32,873 bases of DNA from an uncultured Acidimicrobiales bacterium (lineage in GTDB: Bacteria; Actinomycetota; Acidimicrobiia; Acidimicrobiales; AC-14), in assembly GCA_902805665.1 (NCBI GenBank), contig CADCTB010000025.1, positions 1 through 32,873 on the forward strand. The letters are read 5' to 3'. Under the pieces are notes generated by a model. That model searched no databases. It was not told the origin of the DNA and saw only the letters and a program-made list of their open reading frames with translations. This document shows positions 7,562 to 15,307 of the stretch, piece after piece. The stretch's first letter is position 1. Each line of letters begins with the position of its first letter. The position numbers were made by a program, and so were the translations under genes.

Positions 7562-8962
7562 ATGGCTACGACCGAACTCGATCTGGGCAGGTACAAGCTC
7601 GGGTGGCACGACGTCGAGGATTATGTCTTCAAGCCCAAGAAGGGCCTGAACGAGGACATCGTCAACGAGATGTCGTGGATGAAGGGCGAGCCCGAGTGGA
7701 TGCGCCAGTTCCGCCTCCGGGCTCTGCGCACCTTCGAGCGCAAGCCCATGGCGCCCTGGTTCGCGGTCAACATGCCCGACCTCGACTTCCAGGACATCTT
7801 CTATTACATCAAGCCCACCGACCAGCAGGTGAGCTCCTGGGACCAGCTGCCCGACTCGGTCAAGGAGACCTACGAGAAGCTGGGCATCCCCGAGGCCGAG
7901 CGCAAGTACCTGGCCGGCGTCACCGCCCAGTACGAGTCCGAGGTCGTCTACCACAAGAACCGTGAAGACCTCGAGGCCATGGGCGTGCTGTTCATGGACA
8001 TGGACACTGCCCTGCGGGAGCACCCGGAGATCCTCAAGGAGTACTTCGGCACCGTCATCCCCCCGGGCGACAACAAGTTCGCGGCCCTGAACTCGGCCGT
8101 CTGGTCGGGCGGGTCGTTCATCTACGTGCCGCCGGGCGTCGAGGTCGACATGCCCCTGCAGGCCTACTTCCGGATCAACGCCGAGAACATGGGCCAGTTC
8201 GAGCGCACGCTGATCATCGCCGACGAGGGCTCCACCATCCACTACATCGAGGGCTGCTCGGCTCCCGTGTACAGCTCCGACTCGCTGCACTCTGCAGTCG
8301 TCGAGCTCATCGCCAAGCCCAGCGCCCACATCACCTACACGACCATCCAGAACTGGTCGACCAACGTGTACAACCTGGTCACCAAGCGGGCCAAGGCGGA
8401 GACCGAGGCCCGGGTGGAGTGGATCGACGGCAACATCGGCAGCCGGCTGACCATGAAGTACCCATCGGTGTACCTCATGGGCCCGAAGGCCCAGGGCGAG
8501 GTCCTCTCGGTGGCCTACGCCGGCGCCGGCATGCACCAGGACGCCGGTGCCCAGATGGTCCACGCCGCCCCGGAGACCACCTCCACCATCATCTCCAAGT
8601 CGATCTGCAAGGACGGCGGCCGCACGTCGTACCGGGGCAAGGTCCGGGTCGAGCCGGGCGCCTACGGGGCCAAGAGCCACGTGCGCTGCGACGCCCTGAT
8701 CCTCGACGAGGACAGCCGCTCGGACACGTACCCGTACATGGAGATCGGCGAGCGTGACGCCCGCATCGGTCACGAGGCCACGGTCTCCAAGGTGGGCGAG
8801 GACCAGCTCTTCTACCTGATGAGCCGGGGCCTTTCGGAGCAGCAGGCCATGAGCATGATCGTCAACGGCTTCATCGAGCCGGTCACCCGCACCCTGCCCA
8901 TGGAGTACGCAGTGGAGTGGTCGCGGCTGATCGAGCTCAACATGGAAGGGTCGGTGGGCTAG
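7562..8962 (+). CDS. sufB: Fe-S cluster assembly scaffold protein SufB
   Basis: 466 aa, full family length. Recognised by ALNSAVWSGGSFIYVPPGV, HYIEGCSAPVYSS, GAQMVHAAPETTS, RTSYRGKVRVEPGA, SHVRCDALILDEDS and the tail LSEQQAMSMIVNGFIEPVTR. SufB scaffolds nascent [Fe-S] clusters within the cytoplasmic SufBCD complex; the conserved cysteines in EGCSAP and VRCDALI are present. ATG at 7562 is the start; the purine-rich GTAGGAG further upstream is too distant to be its ribosome site. In most actinobacteria sufB sits in a sufR-B-D-C-S-U operon. Here it is followed by an antitoxin-like gene with one base of overlap, and no sufC, D, S or U is in the window. Confidence 0.96.
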   Translation: MATTELDLGRYKLGWHDVEDYVFKPKKGLNEDIVNEMSWMKGEPEWMRQFRLRALRTFERKPMAPWFAVNMPDLDFQDIFYYIKPTDQQVSSWDQLPDSVKETYEKLGIPEAERKYLAGVTAQYESEVVYHKNREDLEAMGVLFMDMDTALREHPEILKEYFGTVIPPGDNKFAALNSAVWSGGSFIYVPPGVEVDMPLQAYFRINAENMGQFERTLIIADEGSTIHYIEGCSAPVYSSDSLHSAVVELIAKPSAHITYTTIQNWSTNVYNLVTKRAKAETEARVEWIDGNIGSRLTMKYPSVYLMGPKAQGEVLSVAYAGAGMHQDAGAQMVHAAPETTSTIISKSICKDGGRTSYRGKVRVEPGAYGAKSHVRCDALILDEDSRSDTYPYMEIGERDARIGHEATVSKVGEDQLFYLMSRGLSEQQAMSMIVNGFIEPVTRTLPMEYAVEWSRLIELNMEGSVG

Positions 8963-9159
8963 TGGGCCTCTTCGACAAGGCCAAGGACCTCGCCGGTCAG
9001 CACGCCGACAAGGTGGGCGACGCCATCGACAGGGCGGCCGACATGGTCGACGAGAAGACGGGCGGCAAGTACGCCGACCAGATCGACAAGGGCGCCGAAG
9101 CAGCCAAGGGCTTCGTCGACGACCCCGAGGGCGACACCGCACCTCCCCGCCGCCCGTAG
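8962..9159 (+). CDS. MT0933-type antitoxin-like small protein
   Basis: 65-aa hydrophilic, Lys/Asp-rich helical protein: MGLFDKAKDLAGQHADKVGD at the start and MVDEKTGGKYADQIDKGAEA in the middle. This is the pattern of the Rv0909/MT0933 antitoxin family, widespread in actinobacteria. The GTG at 8962 overlaps the last base of the sufB stop and places MGLFDKAK at the N-terminus as in family members; the track start at 8917 only reads through sufB. No toxin gene follows, so it may be a solitary member of unknown role. Confidence 0.72.
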   Translation: MGLFDKAKDLAGQHADKVGDAIDRAADMVDEKTGGKYADQIDKGAEAAKGFVDDPEGDTAPPRRP

Positions 9160-9173
9160 CTAGCGTCGGGCGG

Positions 9174-10538
9174 ATGACCGCCCGGCGGCTGCTCTTCGTG
9201 GTGACAGCGGCCCTCGCCGCTGTCGTCGCGCCGGCGGCCCCGGTCGCAGCGATTCCCAACACCTGCCCGACCACCGGGCCCGACGCGGGCACGGTGAACA
9301 TCAACGAGCCACCGGCGGGTGCGAACTTCGCCGGTGAGGTCACCGTGCGCGGCCGGGCGTCGGCGGCCGCGGGGCTGAGCAGGGTCGAGCTCTTCGTGGG
9401 CGAGGCCCTGAAGGACTATCAGATCTTCGAGCCGCCGAAGACCGACGTCGAGTTTCTCCTGCGGTTCGACGTGGCCAGCGTGCGGACGAGCACCGCCACC
9501 CTGTCGGTCGTGGCCTGCGGAGGCGCGCCCGGGCCGGCGGTGCGCGGCATCGCCTCGATCGACGTGAGGGTCGACCGGGCCGCGGTGACCACCTCTCCGC
9601 CCATGGCGCTGACCCCGGTGGAGCGGACCGACGATCGGCAGCGGCCCGGGAACCGTACGGGGCCGGTCTGGGTCGGCGTCGCGTTCGGTCTTGCCGGACT
9701 TGTGGGACTGGTGGCCGCGACCCGTGTCAGAGGGGCTCGGGCGGCCAGTGCGCCGTCGGGCGCCGGTGCGGCGGGTCGGACCCCGCATCCGGCTCGCCCG
9801 GGCCGCGGTCGTCTTCGGACGGCGGCCGATGGGGCCTCACCACCTCGTCCCAGTCCGGCTCGTCCGACGGCGGCGCGGGGGCCTGCGGCGGCGGCGGGGG
9901 CGCGGCGGACTCTTGGGGCGCTGGGGGCTCGACCGGCCGCGGCCGCGGCGGCGGAGCCGGCAGCACGGGCGCAGGCCAGGCCGGCAGGGCCGGACGGGGC
10001 GGCCGCGCCGGCGGCGGCGGAGCAGGAAGATCGGGCGGCACAGAACGGGACGACGGCGCGTCCGTCGCCGGAGCAGAAGGCGCGGCCGGAGCGGGACGCT
10101 CGGGCTCCGGCGCAGGTGACAGAGGCGTCGGCACCGGCGGCGGTTGAACAGGACGGTCAGCCGGAGCGGGCTCCCATGGCAGCGCCGGCGGCGCCGGCGG
10201 CCCCGGAGCAGCGATCTCGGGCGCAGTGGGACGGGGAGGAGCTGGCGCCGGCGGGGCCGGATCCGCAGGCGAAGCAGGAGGAGGCGGCGGCGCAGGCGTC
10301 CGCGGGGAAGGACTGGACGGCGATGCTGACCCGGTCGGCAGGCTGGGACCGCGAGGCGTCCGGGACCCCGGAAGAGGACGCGAAGAGGGCGTCGGGCGGG
10401 AAGCCGCGGCGCCGACTTCGACGGGCGTCCGAGCCCGGGGGACGGCCCGGCCGGCAGCCTCCGGCCGAAGGCCCATCGGGCGCCGGCGCCGGCGCCGAAC
10501 GGCCTGCCCGGCGACGAGGAGCAGGGTGGCGACGGTGA
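9174..10538 (+). CDS. exported single-pass membrane protein with Ig-like domain and antisense-overlapping tail
   Basis: Residues 1-26 form a signal peptide (RRLLFVVTAALAAVVAPAAP). An Ig-like beta-sandwich region follows (VNINEPPAGANFAGEVTVRG through SIDVRVDR), then a membrane helix (WVGVAFGLAGLVGLVAATRV). Codon bias supports coding up to about 9726. Beyond that, the roughly 270-residue Ala/Arg/Pro-rich tail is entirely antisense to the 3' end of the gene on the other strand. In the sample 9840-9870 the third positions of this frame are A/T-rich while the minus frame is all G/C. The tail is therefore overprinted, or a nearer stop has been lost by mutation or sequence error. The N-terminal three-domain part is confident, the tail is not. 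Confidence 0.6.
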   Translation: MTARRLLFVVTAALAAVVAPAAPVAAIPNTCPTTGPDAGTVNINEPPAGANFAGEVTVRGRASAAAGLSRVELFVGEALKDYQIFEPPKTDVEFLLRFDVASVRTSTATLSVVACGGAPGPAVRGIASIDVRVDRAAVTTSPPMALTPVERTDDRQRPGNRTGPVWVGVAFGLAGLVGLVAATRVRGARAASAPSGAGAAGRTPHPARPGRGRLRTAADGASPPRPSPARPTAARGPAAAAGARRTLGALGARPAAAAAAEPAARAQARPAGPDGAAAPAAAEQEDRAAQNGTTARPSPEQKARPERDARAPAQVTEASAPAAVEQDGQPERAPMAAPAAPAAPEQRSRAQWDGEELAPAGPDPQAKQEEAAAQASAGKDWTAMLTRSAGWDREASGTPEEDAKRASGGKPRRRLRRASEPGGRPGRQPPAEGPSGAGAGAERPARRRGAGWRR

Positions 10539-13212
10539 TCAGGCGGCCGGCCGTCGCCGCCGCCGGACGGTGGTACTCGAGGGTGACCAGATGGTCGCCG
10601 GCGTCGACCGGCACGCCGACGAAGCCGCCGTCGGCCTGAACCACGGGGGCACGGGCCCCGTCGACCCGCGCCTCCCAACCCGGGAACCAGGCCTCGGCCA
10701 CCACCACCAGCGCGGGCTGGGCGCCCTGGGCGCGGATGCGCCACCGCCCGGGACCAGGCCGGGTCGGCTCCACGGTGGTGGTGCTACGGGCGTCGGCGGC
10801 GACCGGCTCGTAGATGGGGGCGAAGGCGGCCGACCGGTCGCGGCGCAGTGTGCCGCCCACGAGCAGGTTCCCAGGCTGGTCCACCGAGTGGCCGGCCACC
10901 AGCCGGGGAACCCGGTCGAGAGGGCAGCCCGGGCACGTGAGCACGAACCCGTACTCCTTGCCCGCCGACCCGGCGACCGGATCGAAGGTGAACGCGTACA
11001 GGCCGTACTCGTCGGTGCCGACCGCCTTGCCCCGGGCCAGTTCCGGTCCGAGTGTCCGGCCTCCCGGCAACAACTCGTGGAGGGTGAGCTCGGCCCGATC
11101 GGGGATGCGGTCGAGGTAGACCGAGACGCCCTGGAGGCGGTCGGTCGTCGAGCGGAAGACGGCGCCGGCGCCGTCGGTGATGTTCAGCAGGTCGACCCCT
11201 GCCAACAGGGTGCTCAGCCAGGTGTGCAGACCACAGGCGACGCCGATCGCCAGCTCGGGCGTGATCTCATCGTCGGCCATGGCGACCGTACGGGAGTAGG
11301 CCCGCACCATTGGAAGCGCATGGGGGTTGGCGATGAGGTTGATGGATTGCACCGCCTCGGCGGCCGTGCCCTTGGCGGTCGGCAGCTCGGTCACCTGGAA
11401 GGCCGTCGCCGAAAGGCCGTAGGCGCGTTCCCGGTAGGCGTTCGGAGTGAGGAACGGCTCGGCGGTGAGCCGCCAGATCTGCTTGCCGACGACGAAGTGG
11501 GGCCAGCCGACGGTGAGCGGACGGCCCGTGTCCAGGAGGGAGTTCGCCGCCGAAGGCTCGATCTGCGTCGGCGCGATCCTGTCGTTGCCGGGCACCCTCT
11601 CCAGGTTGGCGGCCACCTCCCGGTACGCCGCCTTCGAGGGCGGTGGGTGGATGCGGTAGTACGAGCGGTAGGGCCAGACGTCGACGAGAAAGACCGCCAC
11701 CACAGCCAGGGCCACCGCTGCGGCAAGCATCTGGGGTAGCGCCGCCGGCGCCGAGCGGGCCCGACGGCGCTCGGCCCACCCCTCGGCCAGGACCACCGGG
11801 TAGGCGGCGCCGAGAGCGAGAGCCAGGGGCGCCACCGTGTAGTAGCGCGGGAACCGGATGCTCTCGAACACGGGGATGAGCTTCTGCAGTGTGACGAAGG
11901 GCGTGAGGTACGGTGCGGCAGCCAGGAAGGCGACCACCCCCAGGACGAACAGCGGGGCCAGCCGTCCCAGCCGTAGTGGCCGTAGGAGCGCGCCGACCAG
12001 CAGGCCGGTGGCCAGGCCGGCGACCACGAAGGGCACCACCTGGGAGCGGAGGGCCGGTCCGCTCGAGGCCAGCGGTACGGCGCCGGTCGACAGCCAGATC
12101 CCCAGGGTGGAGGACAGGAGGATGGCCGTGAGCGTTCCGTCACGGTCGCGTCGGGAGAGGAACACGACGCTGACCAGGGTGAGCGCCAGGCAGACCCATC
12201 CCAAGTGGAAGAAGAGGGGAAGGAGCCCCGTCCGGTTGAAGCTGACCGCCCCAGACAGCTCGCCGCTGCGGCCGAAGAACATCCCCAGCTCGCGACCCAC
12301 CCGGGCAGCGCTGCCGTTGAACAGCTCGCCCTGGACCAGCTCCGGCGGGGAGAGGACGAACGACTTCCCCAGGCGGATGAACGGCAGTAGCCAGTAGGCG
12401 GTCGACCCCAGGCCGACGGCGACGACGGCCGCGGCCCGGGCCAGCAGTCGCCCGAGGCTTGCCTGGTTGCGGCCCGTCCCCACCCGGCCGGCCTCGACGG
12501 CCACCAGGCACGCGCACAGCAGGGCCAGTCCGATGGCGTACTCCGCCTGCATCAGGACACCAAAGCCGCCCAGCAGCCCGGACACGGCGAGGTAGCCCGG
12601 ACCGTCGCCCCGTAGCCCCTTGCGCAGCGCCCACACGAGCCACGGCGCGGCCGCCATGACGCCGACGGTCGGCTGCGAGCCGGCCAGTGCCCCGTGGGAA
12701 ATGACGAGCGGCTGCAGGGCGAAGAGGACACCGGCCACCAGGGCGGCGGGGAAGTTCTTCCACAGCGAACGAGCCAGCACGAACGTCCCGCACGCGCCGA
12801 CGACCTGGAAGGCCAGCACGCCCACCTTCACGGCCACGTCGGGCCCGAGGGCGGTGGCCAACGGGACGAGCAGGAAGATCGGGAGGGTCGGCGTTACCGC
12901 CCACATCGGGGCGCCGACCCAGATGTCCGGCAGCCAGTACGGCACCATTCGGTCGGCGCCCAGGTGGTCGAGCGCCATGCGGACGTACAGCGAGATGCCG
13001 GGGCCGTCGACTACCAGCGCGCCCGCGGTCCAGGCGCCCGAGAAGCCGAGGACGGCGAACACGAAGACGCCGACCGTGAGCAGGCGCCGATTGCGCTGGG
13101 CCCAGTACAGGATGGGTAGGCGGCGTCGGACTTCTATCGGCAGCGACAGCTGTCGCAGGCGCTCGGCCTCGCCGAGCTCGGTCCTTACTCGCACGGGGAA
13201 GTCGAGCGCCAT
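9727..13212 (-). CDS. large multi-pass membrane protein, GT-C/YfhO-like, with Pro-rich tail
   Basis: 1161 aa. The N-terminal two thirds contains about a dozen hydrophobic helices, with an extracytoplasmic loop after the first helix (ADRMVPYWLPDIWVGAPMW) that resembles GT-C glycosyltransferases and the 6-pyruvoyl-tetrahydropterin-synthase-related membrane family. Later parts include ESIRFPRYYTVAPLALALG and a C-terminal ectodomain with VVAEAWFPGWEARVDG, typical of YfhO-like proteins, then a last helix followed by RRRRRR. A proline-rich tail of roughly 250 residues ends in acidic blocks (SDEPDWDEVV). It probably transfers sugar from a lipid-linked donor to a cell-surface polymer; the substrate is unknown. 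ATG at 13212. The tail overlaps the convergent gene antisense. Confidence 0.8.
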   Translation of the reverse strand: MALDFPVRVRTELGEAERLRQLSLPIEVRRRLPILYWAQRNRRLLTVGVFVFAVLGFSGAWTAGALVVDGPGISLYVRMALDHLGADRMVPYWLPDIWVGAPMWAVTPTLPIFLLVPLATALGPDVAVKVGVLAFQVVGACGTFVLARSLWKNFPAALVAGVLFALQPLVISHGALAGSQPTVGVMAAAPWLVWALRKGLRGDGPGYLAVSGLLGGFGVLMQAEYAIGLALLCACLVAVEAGRVGTGRNQASLGRLLARAAAVVAVGLGSTAYWLLPFIRLGKSFVLSPPELVQGELFNGSAARVGRELGMFFGRSGELSGAVSFNRTGLLPLFFHLGWVCLALTLVSVVFLSRRDRDGTLTAILLSSTLGIWLSTGAVPLASSGPALRSQVVPFVVAGLATGLLVGALLRPLRLGRLAPLFVLGVVAFLAAAPYLTPFVTLQKLIPVFESIRFPRYYTVAPLALALGAAYPVVLAEGWAERRRARSAPAALPQMLAAAVALAVVAVFLVDVWPYRSYYRIHPPPSKAAYREVAANLERVPGNDRIAPTQIEPSAANSLLDTGRPLTVGWPHFVVGKQIWRLTAEPFLTPNAYRERAYGLSATAFQVTELPTAKGTAAEAVQSINLIANPHALPMVRAYSRTVAMADDEITPELAIGVACGLHTWLSTLLAGVDLLNITDGAGAVFRSTTDRLQGVSVYLDRIPDRAELTLHELLPGGRTLGPELARGKAVGTDEYGLYAFTFDPVAGSAGKEYGFVLTCPGCPLDRVPRLVAGHSVDQPGNLLVGGTLRRDRSAAFAPIYEPVAADARSTTTVEPTRPGPGRWRIRAQGAQPALVVVAEAWFPGWEARVDGARAPVVQADGGFVGVPVDAGDHLVTLEYHRPAAATAGRLITVATLLLVAGQAVRRRRRRPMGLRPEAAGRAVPRARTPVEVGAAASRPTPSSRPLPGSRTPRGPSLPTGSASPSSPSPRTPAPPPPPASPADPAPPAPAPPRPTAPEIAAPGPPAPPALPWEPAPADRPVQPPPVPTPLSPAPEPERPAPAAPSAPATDAPSSRSVPPDLPAPPPPARPPRPALPAWPAPVLPAPPPRPRPVEPPAPQESAAPPPPPQAPAPPSDEPDWDEVVRPHRPPSEDDRGPGEPDAGSDPPHRRPTAHWPPEPL

Positions 13213-13588
13213 CGACGGTCAGTCTTCCAGGGTGGCCCGGCTGGAGCGGATCACTGCCATTTGACGACCGGCTGACCGCCGGCTCCCCGACCTGGCCCCC
13301 TACATGGTCACCGTCGTGCAGTAGGCCTGACCGGGAGGCCTCTCAACCCCTGCGGGCCCGGGTGCTGGATGGAGCACCCTGTCGCGGCGCGGGTGCCCGC
13401 AGTCGGCGTCGAGTGAGACCTTGACCGGTGGCCCGGCGGACGACTACGCGCCAGTGGTTCGCGGCGATGCGGCCAATCTGCCGTTGGCCCTGCACCTGGT
13501 CCGAGACGACCGTGCCGATTCTCGACAGCGGGCCGGTATCGAGTTACGGCCAGGCCTCATTGCGACCGCTGTCCGAGAAATAGTCAAG
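13213..13588. other. gene-poor stretch left of the IS256-family element
   Basis: About 376 bases with no supported gene. A 70-codon ORF (13421-13633) runs through the IS inverted repeat and has no family signature. It may be the upstream flank of the glycosyltransferase-like gene plus remnants truncated by the insertion. I see no clear promoter motif. Confidence 0.4.
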
Positions 13589-13599
13589 ACCTGTGGATC
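13589..13599. repeat. IS256-family left inverted repeat core
   Basis: ACCTGTGGATC, inverted match to 14973-14983. It lies just downstream of the transposase stop. Confidence 0.75.
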
Positions 13600-13614
13600 A
13601 ACGCTCCCGCCTGA

Positions 13615-14883
13615 TCACGCGGCGGCTTCCTGATTCTGCTCGTTGGGACGCTCGACGATCACCCCCTTGTCGAACTTGGCGCCGGCCCTGACAAGGGCGA
13701 CGAGGTGGGGAGCGTTGACCGACCGCCACCGCTGCTCGGCCGCCTCGATGAGCTTGAAGGCCATGGCCAGGCCGGCCGCCCGTGAGCCCGGGCCCTTGGT
13801 GACCTTGGTGCGCAGACGCACGGTGGCGAAGGTCGACTCGATCGGGTTGGTCGTCCTCAGGTGGATCCAGTGCTCGGCCGGGAAGTCGTAGAAGGCGAGC
13901 AGCGGCACGGCGTCGTCGACGATCTTGGCCACCGCCTTGGGCCACTTCACGGCGAACTCGCCGGCGAAGGCGTCGATGGCCCTGACCGCATGCTCACGGT
14001 CCTCGGCGTCGCGGATCTCGCCCAGCATCCGCTTCGCCGTCGGCTGCACGGACTTGGGCAGTGCGTTGAGGCAGTTCGCCACTTTGTGAACCCAGCACCG
14101 GGCCTCGGTGGTCTCGGGCCACACCGTGCGCAGCGCGGCCCAGAACCCGAGGGCGCCGTCACCCACGGCCACCATCGGCGCCCCCATGCCCCGGCACTTG
14201 AGGTCCCGCAGCAGGTCCGCCCAGCTGTCGGTCGACTCCCGGTGGCCGTCGGTGATGGCCACGAGCTCCTTGGTCCCGTCGGCCCGCACGCCCACGACGA
14301 CCAGGGCGCACAGTCGTGCCTCCTCCAGACGCACGTTGAAGTGGATGCCGTCGGCCCAGATGTACACGTAGTCACGGTCGTCGAGCCGGCGCTCGGCGAA
14401 GTCCCGCTGGTCGGCCTGCCATTGCTTGGTCAGCCGGGTGATGACCGACGCCGATAGGCCGGCGGCCGAGCCGAAGAACTCCTCGAGGGCAGGGGCGAAG
14501 TCGCCCGAGCTCATGCCGTGCAGGTACATAAGCGGCAGCACCTCGGCCACCTTGGGGCTCTTGCGGCACCACGGCGGCACGATGGCCGAGCGGAAGCGGC
14601 AACGCTGGCCGGTCTCGTCGTCGACCCGCCGGTCGTCCACCCGTGGCGCCTCGATCTCGATGCCGCCCGCCGCGGTGGTGATGGTGCGAGTCTCGGCGTG
14701 ACCGTTGCGCACGACCAGGCGATGGCCCTCGTCGTCGAGCTCGCCTACAAGCGCTTCGATGTAGCCGGCTACCTCTGTTTCGAGAGCGGCGGCCAGCATG
14801 CGCCGGGCGCCCTCCCGGACGATCTCGTCCAGCCCGGCGGCCATGTCCGCGTGGGCGTTGTCATCGGTGACTACTGTCAACAT
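13615..14883 (-). CDS. IS256-family transposase
   Basis: 422 aa DDE transposase of the mutator/IS256 family. Catalytic Asp in YVYIWADGIHFN, second Asp in MVAVGDGALGFW, and Glu in RTTNPIESTFATVRLRT, with the typical CWVHKVANCLNALPKS between them. The track ORF starts at 14979 inside the inverted repeat; the ATG at 14883 is preceded by GGGAAGGAA at good spacing and starts MLTVVTDDNAHADMAAGLDE. The frame is intact, so the element may be active. Confidence 0.95.
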   Translation of the reverse strand: MLTVVTDDNAHADMAAGLDEIVREGARRMLAAALETEVAGYIEALVGELDDEGHRLVVRNGHAETRTITTAAGGIEIEAPRVDDRRVDDETGQRCRFRSAIVPPWCRKSPKVAEVLPLMYLHGMSSGDFAPALEEFFGSAAGLSASVITRLTKQWQADQRDFAERRLDDRDYVYIWADGIHFNVRLEEARLCALVVVGVRADGTKELVAITDGHRESTDSWADLLRDLKCRGMGAPMVAVGDGALGFWAALRTVWPETTEARCWVHKVANCLNALPKSVQPTAKRMLGEIRDAEDREHAVRAIDAFAGEFAVKWPKAVAKIVDDAVPLLAFYDFPAEHWIHLRTTNPIESTFATVRLRTKVTKGPGSRAAGLAMAFKLIEAAEQRWRSVNAPHLVALVRAGAKFDKGVIVERPNEQNQEAAA

Positions 14884-14972
14884 CGGCGTTCCTTCCCGCC
14901 GGCGTCTCACCGCCGGCGTGTCTCTCGTTTTGGTCAACGAGGAAGGTACGCCGCGCCCACGAACGGGTGGTC

Positions 14973-14983
14973 GATCCACAGGT
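14973..14983. repeat. IS256-family right inverted repeat core
   Basis: GATCCACAGGT, inverted match to 13589-13599, 90 bases upstream of the transposase ATG. Confidence 0.75.
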
Positions 14984-15190
14984 TCTGGTTATAACTCGAT
15001 GCACTCCGAGGTAAAGGTCAGCTCGTCCCGCCCGCCTCGACTGGGCAGGCATCTCGTCGATGGCGAGTTGGAGGACTGCTCCGGCATCCTGTTCCCAAAC
15101 GCGTCGCCGGGAGCAGAGGCGGTCGACCTCTCCCTGTGAGAGCTTGACGTTGATGGTGCCCGACCGTCCCCAGAAGCTTCCCTTCACCAT
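14984..15190 (-). pseudogene. small gene truncated by the IS256-family element
   Basis: Reading leftward from ATG at 15190, a frame gives MVKGSFWGRSGTINVKLSQG, then EVDRLCSRRRVWEQDAGAVL and QLAIDEMPAQ, and then runs into the IS256 right end. The text looks like real protein and is not known IS sequence. The ATG is only 12 bases from the left end of the IS481 element, so this gene has lost its 3' part to one insertion and its upstream region to the other. I do not recognise the family. The remaining 3' part was not found left of the IS256 element. Confidence 0.5.
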
Positions 15191-15201
15191 GTGCGGCGCT
15201 C

Positions 15202-15236
15202 TAGCTGTAGTGCCCACGGACCTTGCTGACAGGGTC
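15202..15236. repeat. IS481-family left terminal inverted repeat
   Basis: Begins TAGCTGTAGTGCCCA and continues to TTGCTGACA, inverted match to 16220-16255. Confidence 0.88.
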
Positions 15237-15240
15237 CACC

Positions 15241-15307
15241 ACTGAGATGAGCCTCCGGAGCGAGTGTGGATCTGTCACGGAACCCACTCACCACGGAGGC
15301 TCTCAGT
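15241..15307 (+). promoter_or_regulatory. hairpin masking the transposase ribosome site
   Basis: GAGCCTCCG (15249-15257) pairs perfectly with CGGAGGCTC (15294-15302). The stem extends through ACTGA (15241-15245) and TCAGT (15303-15307) after a three-base bulge, and a further GAGTG/CACTC pair lies inside the loop. The right arm contains the GGAGG ribosome site and the first bases of the GTG start, so folding of a read-through transcript would block translation. Mechanism inferred from geometry. Confidence 0.6.

Larger units (their letters stand above)
13589..14983 (-). mobile_element. IS256-family insertion sequence
   Basis: Imperfect terminal inverted repeats flank the transposase gene: ACCTGTGGATC at the left and GATCCACAGGT at the right, with weaker matching a few bases to each side. 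The bounds given are those of the perfect core, so the true ends may be several bases outside. A target-site duplication was not found by eye. The right end cuts into a small minus-strand gene (see 14984-15190). Confidence 0.8.

Noticed and set aside
7523-9343. 606-aa minus-strand ORF opposite sufB
   Set aside because: It is antisense to a highly conserved sufB, rich in Val/Gly/Asp/His as expected of a shadow frame, with no domain.
13421-13633. 70-aa ORF left of the IS256 element
   Set aside because: It runs into the inverted repeat and has no recognisable family. A weak VVRGDAANLPLA resemblance to methyltransferases is too short to trust.
13575-15000. Target-site duplication for the IS256-family element
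   Set aside because: Several possible end positions were compared by eye and no 8-9 bp direct repeat was convincing.
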